Shown: in pieces, positions 1 through 6,792 of the stretch
Layout of the letters: each line of letters begins with the position of its first letter
Position numbering within the stretch: position 1 is the first letter of the stretch
Source: Rhodobacterales bacterium
GTDB lineage: Bacteria; Pseudomonadota; Alphaproteobacteria; Rhodobacterales; Rhodobacteraceae
DNA: 9,538 nt
Reading direction: 5' to 3'
Assembly: GCA_009992615.1 (NCBI GenBank)
Contig: JAACVA010000079.1
Span: 19,472-29,009, forward strand
The notes under the pieces: model-generated
Told to the model about the DNA's origin: nothing
What the model saw: the letters and a program-made list of their open reading frames with translations, nothing else
Database searches by the model: none
Translations under genes and position numbers: made by a program

Positions 1-66
1 ATGACCCAAAGGGCAGCGCAAGATGTTACCACCTTGGGGTGCGATAATCAGTGTATATACGAGCGT

Positions 67-118
67 AAGCATCCGGGCGGCCGCGCTTGTCACAGAGCTG
101 GCGATTGCCCGGATGCTT
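67..118. repeat. Perfect 12-bp inverted repeat downstream of the istB remnant
   Basis: The arms AAGCATCCGGGC (67-78) and GCCCGGATGCTT (107-118) are exact reverse complements separated by 28 bases. On the minus strand the structure begins 7 bases after the stop codon of the istB remnant, where a stem-loop could sit in the transcript. No T-run follows it, so it is not a typical intrinsic terminator. It could be part of the right end of the decayed IS21-type element, but no IS end could be recognised. The repeat is seen directly; its role is unknown. Confidence 0.6.
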
Positions 119-125
119 TGGCGCG

Positions 126-336
126 TCAGGGCCAATCTGTGCTGATCGTGGTTTTGGGTTCGGGCGTTGCCTGACGCGCCTCGCTTTGTCCAAGGCGGTA
201 GCTTTCGTCATTCATCTCGAGGATGTTGACGTGGTGGGGCAGGCAGTCGAGGAGTGCGCCTGTCAGGCGTTCTGATCCAAAGGTTTCGGTCCGGCAGGTT
301 GCTTGTGATCAGCGTGGAGTCACGCTCGCAGCGACG
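126..336 (-). pseudogene. istB: IS21-family helper ATPase IstB, C-terminal remnant
   Basis: IstB is the AAA+ ATPase that works with the IstA transposase in IS21-type transposition. Reading the minus strand leftward, the fragment gives RRCERDSTLITSNLP and then, after a frame change at base 291, TETFGSERLTGALLD, HHVNILEMNDESYRL and a tail ending at a TGA at 128-126. This matches the C-terminal third of IstB, which usually reads STLxTSNLPFxxW-TExFGSERLTGALLDRLTHH. The FxxW codons are missing: one base stands where twelve are expected, an apparent 11-base deletion that shifts the frame. The Walker A and B regions and all N-terminal sequence are absent, as is istA, so the fragment cannot be functional. 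Upstream it runs directly into an oppositely oriented IS110 remnant. The family call is firm; the exact upstream edge is uncertain by 10-20 bases. Confidence 0.85.
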
Positions 337-513
337 CGCTTCAATGCCCAACTCAGCCGCGTCTACAATAACCTGCGCGATCAGGGAAAGAATGCCAAAG
401 TTGCACTCGTGGCGGTCATGCGAAAACTCCTCATACTCGCCAATACTTTGATTGGCAAAAACCGGGCGGGGTCAGATGTCATACCTGAGGCAGGGCATTT
501 AGCTCCTGTCTGA
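319..513 (+). pseudogene. IS110-family transposase, C-terminal remnant
   Basis: IS110-type transposases are DEDD recombinases with a conserved C-terminal (Transposase_20) region. The plus-strand frame from 319 reads LAATRFNAQLSRVY, then GKNAKVALVAVMRKLLILAN, and stops at TGA 511-513. The pattern ATRFN...Y..L...GK..KVALVAVMRKLL is the signature of the last 50-60 residues of these proteins. Everything upstream, including the N-terminal catalytic DEDD domain, is missing, because the reading frame enters the antisense of the istB remnant at about 319-345. The last 20 or so residues (from GKNRAGSDV on) look unlike a standard tail and may be read-through into flanking DNA. It is a dead fragment; no start codon can be assigned. 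Confidence 0.8.
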
Positions 514-794
514 TGGTTGGAAAGAGCTCAATCGTCAGCCCAGAATGGCCCGCCACAATGAAAAAGAGTGAAATGTGCGCCGCCGTCACCGATGAAACCG
601 GTCATGGCCGCAAGTAGACGCGAAAAGCGGTTGTCGTCTTGGCCAAGGGAAGAATACCATGAATTTCCGGGGCAAAAGGGGTTTGGCAGGGCAATCGCTT
701 TTGGCCTAAGTTGCTGATATGGTGTTGAGAACTTGGCGCAAGAACTTATCGTCCCACACCGCGCGCCTGAGCTTGATGGACAGGGGCGCCTTCG
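514..794. other. Unassigned stretch between the IS110 and IS5 remnants
   Basis: I recognise no gene, RNA, repeat or promoter here. Open frames exist on both strands but none carries a recognisable family motif. The minus-strand frame that stops at TAG 708-706 ends in a protein-like run (KLRRAVWDDKFLRQVLN) but has no start of its own and continues into the antisense of the IS5 remnant. The stretch may hold flanking or untranslated sequence of the decayed elements, or a scrap of the original chromosome. Confidence 0.5.
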
Positions 795-896
795 AGGGAT
801 CGCCAATATTCAGGATCGTGACAGCGCTCCTCGGCTCTTTGCGAAGCTTCGTCGCGAAGCCGCTCTGATGCGCCACACATTCGCCACCTGTCGGCA

Positions 897-911
897 GATT
901 GCTGCGCAATC
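897..911. repeat. Short palindrome inside an extra segment of the IS5 remnant
   Basis: GATTG (897-901) and CAATC (907-911) flank CTGCG. An imperfect extension outward pairs about 10 of 14 positions per arm (888-901 with 907-920). It lies in the stretch that replaces the expected FADGGY codons of the transposase. The palindrome is seen directly; that it is an insertion is inferred from memory of the family pattern. Confidence 0.5.
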
Positions 912-1043
912 GCCTGCCAGCCAATGGGCGGGCTATGCCGGGCCAAAGCTGCGCGGTGCCCTCGTCAGCCTCGGTCGCTGGACGCTGAAAATCATCAAGC
1001 GATCCGATACCGCCACGAGCTTTCAGGCGCTGCGCCCCCTCTC

Positions 1044-1063
1044 GTGGTTTGCAGGCAAACCAC
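1044..1063. repeat. Perfect 9-bp-arm palindrome inside the IS5 remnant
   Basis: GTGGTTTGC (1044-1052) and GCAAACCAC (1055-1063) are exact reverse complements with only AG between them. They sit between the codons matching GFEVLP and RRWVVERT of IS5 transposases. Removing twelve codons (PLSWFAGKPLTG) restores the family spacing exactly. This suggests a small in-frame palindromic insertion or local rearrangement. Confidence 0.6.
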
Positions 1064-1245
1064 TGACGGGCAGAGGATGGAACGTCGAACGTACCTTCGC
1101 GTGGCTCGGGCGTGACCACCGTCTGACTGTGTATTGGCAAAGTCAATCGCGAGCGCAGACGCCTCGATCCTGATAGCCCACATCAAGCGCGTGAAGCGGC
1201 TCATCGCGAGGCCCAAAATCATTCATTCCATCTTAAATCGGACAC

Positions 1246-2655
1246 TCAGGCGCGCGTGTCGAGCAGACGCGCGACCTGGGCCACGAAATCCTCGCCGCGT
1301 TTTTCGAAATTCGGATATTGGTCGAAACTGGCGGCGGCGGGGGCCAGCAGAACTGTGTCGCCCGGTTCGGCCTCGGCGGCCGCGCGAGCCACGGCATTTG
1401 CCATCGTATCACAGATTTCATGGGGTGTGTCGCCCAGTTGCAAGGCGAAATCACGGGCCGAGTGGCCGATGAGATACGCTTTTTTCACCTCACCGAGGTG
1501 CGGGGAAAGCGATGCGATGCCGCCATCCTTGCCCAGGCCCCCGGCGATCCAGCGGATGGATTTGAACGCCAGCAGCGCCTTTTCGGCGCTGTCCACGTTC
1601 GTTGCCTTGCTGTCGTTGACGAAGCGCACCCCCGCCTTTTCGCCCACCATCTGGCTGCGGTGGGGCAGGCCGGCAAAGCTGTGCAGTGCGTCCTCGATGG
1701 TGCGGGGGGGCAGGCCCAGGGTGCGCGCCACAGCATAGGCGGCGCAGGCGTTCTGGTGGTTGTGGCTGCCCGGCAGGCCGACGATGGCGCGCAGGTCGAT
1801 CGTGCCCATCTGGCGCCCCTTGCGCCATTCCGACAGGTGCCCCTTGCGGGCCTGCACGGACCAGCCCGGGCCGGTCAATTTGCGGTCAACCGAGATTCGG
1901 ATCAGACGGTCATCGCTGGCATGTTCGACAAGCTGGTTGGCAAGGTAAACACCCTCGGGTTCATCCACCCCGATCACCGCGCGGTCGGGGCCGCCTTCGG
2001 CGAACAGCCGCCGCTTGGCCGCGAAATAGCCGCCGATGCCACCGTGCCGGTCCAGATGATCGGGCGACAGGTTGGTGAACACGGCAATGTCGGGGGTCAG
2101 GGCGCGGGCCAGATCTGTTTGATAGCTGGACAGTTCCAGCACGATCACCGACGCTTCGCCCGGCGGGTCGATGTCCAGCACACCGCGCCCGATGTTGCCG
2201 GCCAGTTGGCTGGGCTTGCCCGAGACCGTCAGGATATGGTGGATCAGCGCGGAAGTCGTGGATTTGCCGTTGCTGCCGGTCACGGCGACGACGCGCGGGG
2301 GGCTTTCCAGCTGGTCCCAGGTGTTCAGGGCGAGGCTGCGGAAGAACAGGCCGATGTCGTTATCGACCGGCACCCCCGCCTCCATCGCCCGCGCGATCAG
2401 CTTGTTCGGCGCGGGGTAGAGGTGCGGGATGCCAGGTGACACGATCAGGGCGGCCACGTCATCCCAAGCATCGGCGCGGGTCAGATCGTACAGCGCCAGG
2501 CCCTGTTCGGCGGCCTTGTCGCGGGCCTCGGGGCTGTCGTCCCAGCACAGGGGCTTGGCCCCCCCGGCCTGCAACGCACGCGCCGTGGCCAGGCCCGAAC
2601 GGCCAAGGCCCAGTACGGCGACCCGCGCATTTTCATATCCAAGTACCGGAATCAT
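1246..2655 (-). CDS. murD: UDP-N-acetylmuramoyl-L-alanine--D-glutamate ligase MurD
   Basis: This cytoplasmic Mur ligase adds D-glutamate to UDP-MurNAc-L-Ala using ATP. The 469-residue product starts with a Rossmann-like UDP-binding region (VAVLGLGRSG, residues 12-21). The P-loop is GSNGKST at 127-133, followed by ELSSYQ at 174-179, NLSPDHLDRH at 195-204, the lysine expected to be carbamylated (K214), SHNHQN at 297-302 and the C-terminal-domain NDSKATN at 347-353. It is slightly longer than the E. coli enzyme (438), as is usual for alphaproteobacteria. The ATG at 2655 is supported by an AGGGGG six bases upstream. A 70-base gap separates it from mraY, the largest gap in the block. No terminator follows the TGA at 1246-1248, and an IS5 remnant on the opposite strand begins about 30 bases further on. 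Normally ftsW and murG follow. Confidence 0.97.
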   Translation of the reverse strand: MIPVLGYENARVAVLGLGRSGLATARALQAGGAKPLCWDDSPEARDKAAEQGLALYDLTRADAWDDVAALIVSPGIPHLYPAPNKLIARAMEAGVPVDNDIGLFFRSLALNTWDQLESPPRVVAVTGSNGKSTTSALIHHILTVSGKPSQLAGNIGRGVLDIDPPGEASVIVLELSSYQTDLARALTPDIAVFTNLSPDHLDRHGGIGGYFAAKRRLFAEGGPDRAVIGVDEPEGVYLANQLVEHASDDRLIRISVDRKLTGPGWSVQARKGHLSEWRKGRQMGTIDLRAIVGLPGSHNHQNACAAYAVARTLGLPPRTIEDALHSFAGLPHRSQMVGEKAGVRFVNDSKATNVDSAEKALLAFKSIRWIAGGLGKDGGIASLSPHLGEVKKAYLIGHSARDFALQLGDTPHEICDTMANAVARAAAEAEPGDTVLLAPAAASFDQYPNFEKRGEDFVAQVARLLDTRA

Positions 2656-2661
2656 CGCCTG

Positions 2662-2667
2662 CCCCCT
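2662..2667 (-). promoter_or_regulatory. Ribosome binding site of murD
   Basis: AGGGGG on the minus strand lies six bases before the ATG at 2655 and supports that start. It overlaps one arm of a 7-bp inverted repeat (2663-2669 with 2691-2697, 21-base loop). A hairpin in the mraY-murD gap could therefore partly cover it. The site is seen; any regulation is inferred. Confidence 0.55.
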
Positions 2668-2725
2668 GCTGCCCTTGTTCCGCGTTTAGCGCAGGGGCGC
2701 GACATCAGAAAGGGGGGCCGGAAGC

Positions 2726-3811
2726 TCATCGCAGTTTCAGCGTTGCCAGCCCGATCAGCGCCAGGATCAGCGAGATGATCCAGAACCGGATCACGATCTG
2801 CGGTTCGGCCCAGCCGCGTTTCTCAAAGTGGTGGTGGATCGGGGCCATCAGGAACACCCGCCTGCCCGTGCGTTTGAAATACAACACCTGGATGATCACG
2901 CTCATCGCTTCGACCACGAACAGCCCGCCGACAATGCCCAGAACCAGTTCATGTTTTATCGCCACGGCAATGGCGCCCAGCGCACCGCCGAGGGCCAGCG
3001 ACCCGGTGTCGCCCATGAACACGGCGGCGGGCGGCGCATTGTACCACAAGAATCCGAGGCCCCCGCCGATCAGCCCGGCGGTGAAGATCAGCAGCTCACC
3101 CGTGCCCGGCACATAATGCACCTCGAGATAATCGGTGAAATCGACCCGCCCCACGGCATAGGCGATCACCCCCAGCGTTCCGGCCGCAATCATCACCGGC
3201 ATGATCGCCAGCCCGTCCAGACCATCGGTCAGGTTCACCGCGTTGGCGGCGCCGACAATCACGAACATCGCAAAGGGAATGAAAAACCAGCCCAAGTGCA
3301 GCAGCACGTTCTTGAACACAGGAAAGGCGAGATTATAGCTGAGGTCGGGCGGGTGATGCCAGGCCGCCCAGACCGCGGCGACCGCGGCGATGGCAAACCC
3401 GATGGCAAGGCGCGACTTGCCCGACAAACCCGCGTTGGTGTTTTTGGTCACCTTCGCATAATCGTCGGCAAACCCGATCAGGCCGAACCCGACTGTAACC
3501 AGAAGCACCATCCAGACATAGGGGTTGTCCAGCCGCGCCCAAAGCAGCGTCGACAATGTCAGCGCCGACAGTATCAGAAGGCCGCCCATGGTGGGGGTTC
3601 CCGCCTTGGTCAGAATGTGGCTTTGCGGGCCATCTTCGCGGATAGGTTGGCCGTTGCGCTGATGGCGGCGCAGAAAGTTGATCAACGGGCGGCCGAAGAT
3701 AAAGCCGAACACAAGCGCGGTAAAGAATGCAGCCCCGGCGCGGAAGGTGATATAGCGGAACAGGTTGAAGACATCACCACCGTCCGAAAGTTCGGTCAAC
3801 CAATACAGCAC
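2726..3811 (-). CDS. mraY: Phospho-N-acetylmuramoyl-pentapeptide-transferase MraY
   Basis: MraY is the integral membrane enzyme that moves phospho-MurNAc-pentapeptide from UDP to undecaprenyl phosphate, forming lipid I. The 361-residue product has the usual length (about 360) and about ten hydrophobic segments. Family motifs appear in order: GTPTMGG (71-77), the FADDYAK loop with catalytic DD (114-120), NLTDGLDGLA (193-202), FMGDTGS with the essential aspartate D267 (265-271), and APIHHHFE (323-330). The start is a GTG at 3811 whose G is the last base of the murF TAG stop, giving a 1-base TAGTG overlap. The resulting N-terminus (MLYWLTELSDGGD) matches relatives, so the GTG start is preferred. 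Translation is probably coupled to murF. Nothing looks degraded. Confidence 0.97.
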   Translation of the reverse strand: MLYWLTELSDGGDVFNLFRYITFRAGAAFFTALVFGFIFGRPLINFLRRHQRNGQPIREDGPQSHILTKAGTPTMGGLLILSALTLSTLLWARLDNPYVWMVLLVTVGFGLIGFADDYAKVTKNTNAGLSGKSRLAIGFAIAAVAAVWAAWHHPPDLSYNLAFPVFKNVLLHLGWFFIPFAMFVIVGAANAVNLTDGLDGLAIMPVMIAAGTLGVIAYAVGRVDFTDYLEVHYVPGTGELLIFTAGLIGGGLGFLWYNAPPAAVFMGDTGSLALGGALGAIAVAIKHELVLGIVGGLFVVEAMSVIIQVLYFKRTGRRVFLMAPIHHHFEKRGWAEPQIVIRFWIISLILALIGLATLKLR

Positions 3812-5301
3812 TAGACGGCCCCTTTGTTGGTGCGCGTCGCACCTTCCCGTGCCGGGGCATCGCCCGGCGTTGCGGCGCGATGGCCCAATTTGCGGATCGC
3901 GTCAACCACTGCGCTCAGCTTGATGCCCTTGCTGCCCTTGACCAGAACGATGTCGCCGGCATCTACCAGAGTGTGCACTTTTGGCACCAGCGCCGCCGCC
4001 TCGGGTGTCCAGTGGCCGCGTTTTTCTTCTGGCAGGATGTCGTACAGCGCCCGCATCCGGGGGCCGACACAGTGGATGACGTCGGCGCTGTGCAACGCGG
4101 GCAGATCGGCGATGGCGCGGTGCAGCGCGGCCTCATCCGCGCCCAGTTCCAGCATGTCACCCAAGACCGCGATGCGCCGCCCTTTGGCGATGCGCCCGAC
4201 ACCCTGGGTGGGCTGGCTGGCGGCCAGCACCTCAAGCGCGGCGGCCATCGAGGCGGGGTTGGCATTGAACGCATCGTCGATCAGTTCGATCGACAGGGCG
4301 GCGTCCAGCGAATCAAGCTGAATCCGCTCGCGGGTGCCGCGGCCCGGGGGGGGCACCCAGCGGGCAATGTCACAGGCCAGGAGCGCCGGGTCACACCCCA
4401 CCGCCTCGGCCGCTGCGATGACCGCGAGGGCGTTCATGGCGAAGTGGCTGCCCTGGCTGGCGACCTTGAACAACAGCGGCTGGGCGCCGTGGCGGGCCTG
4501 CACCACGGTTGCCGCATCGCCCACCGCCACGTCGCTCAGCCGCCAATCGGCGGTCTCGGCCCGCCCGAACCCAACGATGCGCACGCCAACAGCCGCAGCC
4601 CCGTCGATCAGGATCTGCGATGTCGCCAGATCGGTGTTCAGCACCGCAATGCCCCCCGACACCAGCCCCTTGAAGATACTGGCCTTTTCCCGTGCGATCC
4701 CGTCGATGTTCTCGAACGCCTCAAGGTGTGCGGCGGCGACGGTGGTGATGATGGCGACATCAGGCGCAGCCATGCGCGCCAGAGGTTCGATTTCGCCGGG
4801 GTGGTTCATGCCGATTTCGATCACCGCGAAATCCACATCCGCCGGCATCCGCGCCAGGGTCAGCGGCACGCCCCAGTGGTTGTTGTAACTGGCCTCGGCG
4901 GCATGGCAGGTTCCCTGCCCCGACAGCACTGTGCGCAGCATTTCCTTGGCCGATGTCTTGCCCACCGATCCGGTCACGGCAATCACTTTGGCGCGGGTGT
5001 GCGCACGGGCATAGCGGCCCATCGCGACGAGGGCGGTCAGCACATCGTCGACCACCAGCAACGGCGCGGTTTCATCCACATCCTCGGGGACGCGCGACAC
5101 AAGGCAGGCGGCGGCACCCTTGGCCAGCGCCTGTGACACATACTCGTGCCCGTCGCGCAGATCCTTCAGCGCCACGAACAGATCGCCCTTTTGCAGGGTA
5201 CGGGTGTCGATCGACACGCCCGTGGCCGACCAGCGGGTCAGCGACAGGCCCCATGTCGCCTCGACCGCCATGGCCGATGTCCACAGCACCGGGGCGCTCA
5301 T
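3811..5301 (-). CDS. murF: UDP-N-acetylmuramoyl-tripeptide--D-alanyl-D-alanine ligase MurF
   Basis: MurF completes the cytoplasmic pentapeptide precursor by ligating D-Ala-D-Ala onto UDP-MurNAc-tripeptide. The 496-residue protein shows the P-loop GSVGKTS (111-117), SYNNHWGVPLTLAR (138-151), EIGMNHPGEI (162-171), AHLEAF (191-196), DDAFNANPASM (342-352), LGDMLELG (380-387) and VKGSKG (454-459), all typical of MurF. The last 25 residues, rich in Ala, Arg and Thr, are a variable tail. ATG 5301 overlaps the murE TGA as ATGA, implying translational coupling. An eight-G run on the plus strand (4346-4353) lies within the coding sequence, but the frame is intact across it. Confidence 0.97.
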   Translation of the reverse strand: MSAPVLWTSAMAVEATWGLSLTRWSATGVSIDTRTLQKGDLFVALKDLRDGHEYVSQALAKGAAACLVSRVPEDVDETAPLLVVDDVLTALVAMGRYARAHTRAKVIAVTGSVGKTSAKEMLRTVLSGQGTCHAAEASYNNHWGVPLTLARMPADVDFAVIEIGMNHPGEIEPLARMAAPDVAIITTVAAAHLEAFENIDGIAREKASIFKGLVSGGIAVLNTDLATSQILIDGAAAVGVRIVGFGRAETADWRLSDVAVGDAATVVQARHGAQPLLFKVASQGSHFAMNALAVIAAAEAVGCDPALLACDIARWVPPPGRGTRERIQLDSLDAALSIELIDDAFNANPASMAAALEVLAASQPTQGVGRIAKGRRIAVLGDMLELGADEAALHRAIADLPALHSADVIHCVGPRMRALYDILPEEKRGHWTPEAAALVPKVHTLVDAGDIVLVKGSKGIKLSAVVDAIRKLGHRAATPGDAPAREGATRTNKGAV

Positions 5302-6779
5302 GCGACCCGCCCGTCGAGTGCGGCAACGGCAACGCTTGCCTGTTCCACATCATCGAACGGATAGACCGCATCGCCGATGGTCTGGCCCTTTTCATGGCCT
5401 TTGCCGGCGATCAGCAGGGCATCGCCCGGTTCCAGGGCATCGACACCCCGCAATATTGCCTCGGCCCGGTCACCACATTCGGTTGCCTCGGAATCGGACT
5501 TGAGGATTTCCAACCTTATCATCGCCGGATCCTCTGATCTGGGGTTGTCGTCTGTCACTATTCGAACATCTGCGTTTTCCGCCGCTGCTGCGCCCATCAG
5601 CGGACGCTTACCCCTGTCGCGATCACCCCCGGCACCGTAAACCACCACCAGACGGCCCATCACATGCGGGCGCAGATTGCTCAGCGCCGTGGCCAGCGCA
5701 TCGGGGGTGTGGGCGTAATCAACGAACACCGCCGCGCCGTTGTCGCGCGTCGCGGCCAGTTGCATCCGGCCCGGCACCGTCACCAGATGCGGCAGCGTGG
5801 CGAACACCCGCGCCGCATCGTCACCGCAGGCAATGGCCAGACCCGCCGCCGCCAGCACGTTTTCCGCCTGAAAGCCGCCGATCAGGTTCAGCCGCACCTG
5901 CCGCACCTGACCGTTGAATGAAAACCGCAACATCTGACCCGTGGTATCGAACCGCTGGTCCAGAATCCGCAGTGCGGCATCGCCCGACCGCCCGACGCGC
6001 AACACATCCTGGCCCCGCGCCTCGGCAATCGCGGCCATGGCGGGGCCGCGCGGATCGTCGATGTTGATCACGGCGATGGCATCTTCGGGCAGCACCCGGC
6101 CGAACAGAGCGGCCTTGGCGGCGAAATAATCGTCGAAGGTGGCGTGGTAATCCAGATGATCCTGGGTGAAGTTGGTAAAGGCCGCCGCCGTCAGGCGCAC
6201 CCCGTCCAGCCGCCGCTGGGCCAGACCGTGCGACGATGCCTCCATCGCGGCGTGGGTCACGCCGGCTTCGGCCAGACGGGCCAGCAGGGCGTGCAGGGTA
6301 ATCGGTTCAGGCGTGGTGTGTTTCAGCGGCGCCTCAACGGCCCCTTCCACCCCGGTGGTGCCCAGGTTTACCGCGGCGTGGCCCAGCGCGGCCCAGATCT
6401 GTCGGGTGAACGTGGCCACCGAGGTTTTGCCATTGGTGCCTGTGGTGGCGACGATCACCCCGGGCTGATGTTCGAACCACAGCGCGGCGGCATAGGCCAG
6501 CGTTTGGCGCGGATCCTCGGCCAGCACCAGCGCAGCGTCGGAGGCGGCCAGTTCGACGGCGGCAATGCGTGCCCCCTCGCGGTCGGTCAGAATGGCGCTG
6601 GCGCCCATCCTGAGGGCGTATTGGATAAATTCGCCACCATGCATCCGCGTTCCGGGCAGTGCCGCGAAAAGTGCGCCGTCGCGCACCACCCGGCTGTCAA
6701 CCGCCAGGCCGGTAACCGCCGCTTCGCGCCCCAGTTGCGCTGTCAGACCCAGATCCGCCAGCGATGCCGTTTTGCCCAT
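5298..6779 (-). CDS. murE: UDP-N-acetylmuramoyl-tripeptide synthetase MurE (meso-DAP type)
   Basis: MurE adds the third residue of the stem peptide. The 493-residue product has the N-terminal UDP-MurNAc-binding domain (LAVDSRVVRDGALFAALPG near 25-43), P-loop GTNGKTS (114-120), NLGTTGVE (138-145), EASSHGL (180-186), TQDHLDYH (205-212), the expected carbamylated lysine K222, and a C-terminal domain with DYAHTPDAL (354-362) and YGAGGDRDRGKRP (381-393). DNPR at 411-414 is the motif that selects meso-diaminopimelate, so a DAP-type peptidoglycan is expected. ATG 6779 lies 13 bases after the ftsI stop and has its own AGGGG, so unlike its neighbours it need not be strictly coupled. The stop overlaps the murF start. 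Confidence 0.97.
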   Translation of the reverse strand: MGKTASLADLGLTAQLGREAAVTGLAVDSRVVRDGALFAALPGTRMHGGEFIQYALRMGASAILTDREGARIAAVELAASDAALVLAEDPRQTLAYAAALWFEHQPGVIVATTGTNGKTSVATFTRQIWAALGHAAVNLGTTGVEGAVEAPLKHTTPEPITLHALLARLAEAGVTHAAMEASSHGLAQRRLDGVRLTAAAFTNFTQDHLDYHATFDDYFAAKAALFGRVLPEDAIAVINIDDPRGPAMAAIAEARGQDVLRVGRSGDAALRILDQRFDTTGQMLRFSFNGQVRQVRLNLIGGFQAENVLAAAGLAIACGDDAARVFATLPHLVTVPGRMQLAATRDNGAAVFVDYAHTPDALATALSNLRPHVMGRLVVVYGAGGDRDRGKRPLMGAAAAENADVRIVTDDNPRSEDPAMIRLEILKSDSEATECGDRAEAILRGVDALEPGDALLIAGKGHEKGQTIGDAVYPFDDVEQASVAVAALDGRVA

Positions 6780-6784
6780 GTTCG

Positions 6785-6789
6785 CCCCT
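6785..6789 (-). promoter_or_regulatory. Ribosome binding site of murE
   Basis: AGGGG on the minus strand lies five bases before the ATG at 6779, inside the 13-base ftsI-murE gap. It supports the chosen start and independent initiation at murE. Confidence 0.7.
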
Positions 6790-6792
6790 GCC

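Larger units (their letters stand above)
795..1215 (+). pseudogene. IS5-family transposase, C-terminal half, frameshifted
   Basis: IS5-type transposases are DDE enzymes of about 250-280 residues. The plus-strand frame reads IANIQDRDSAPRLFAKLRR, then GYAGPKLRGAL, W-TLKIIKRSD and GWNVERTFAWLGRDHRL. These match the family order (A)DIQDRDGA..., FADGGYAGPKL, W.lEIVKRSD and RRWVVERTFAWLGR, with the E of VERTF as the last catalytic acid. Near 1130 the frame changes: the expected final helix (SIASADASILIAHIKRVKRLIAR) continues one frame over, to about 1213, and its stop codon is lost. Relative to the family pattern as I know it there are two extra in-frame segments of roughly 36-39 bases, at about 885-925 and 1035-1072. 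The first removes the aspartate of the FADGGY motif. The N-terminal half with the first catalytic aspartate is missing. The fragment is inactive and lies tail to tail with murD, about 30 bases away. Confidence 0.85.

Noticed and set aside
733..1173. A complete 146-residue plus-strand protein starting at 733
   Set aside because: Only the part from about 795 on resembles a protein family, and it is the C-terminal half of an IS5 transposase with a frameshift, not an independent gene.
706..1222. Minus-strand open frames at 706-1146 and 995-1222
   Set aside because: They are mostly antisense of the IS5 remnant and show no family motif; only the end near 706 falls outside it.
4346..4353. Eight-G run in murF (and a seven-G run in murD at 1704-1710) as phase-variable slippage tracts
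   Set aside because: Both genes are essential and in frame, and such runs are common in GC-rich coding DNA, so switching is implausible.
1318..5136. Long plus-strand open frames (1318-2439, 2828-3814, 3880-5136) of 328-418 codons
   Set aside because: They lie entirely antisense to murD, mraY and murF, have no recognisable domains and an Arg/Gly/His/Gln-rich composition typical of reverse frames in GC-rich genes.
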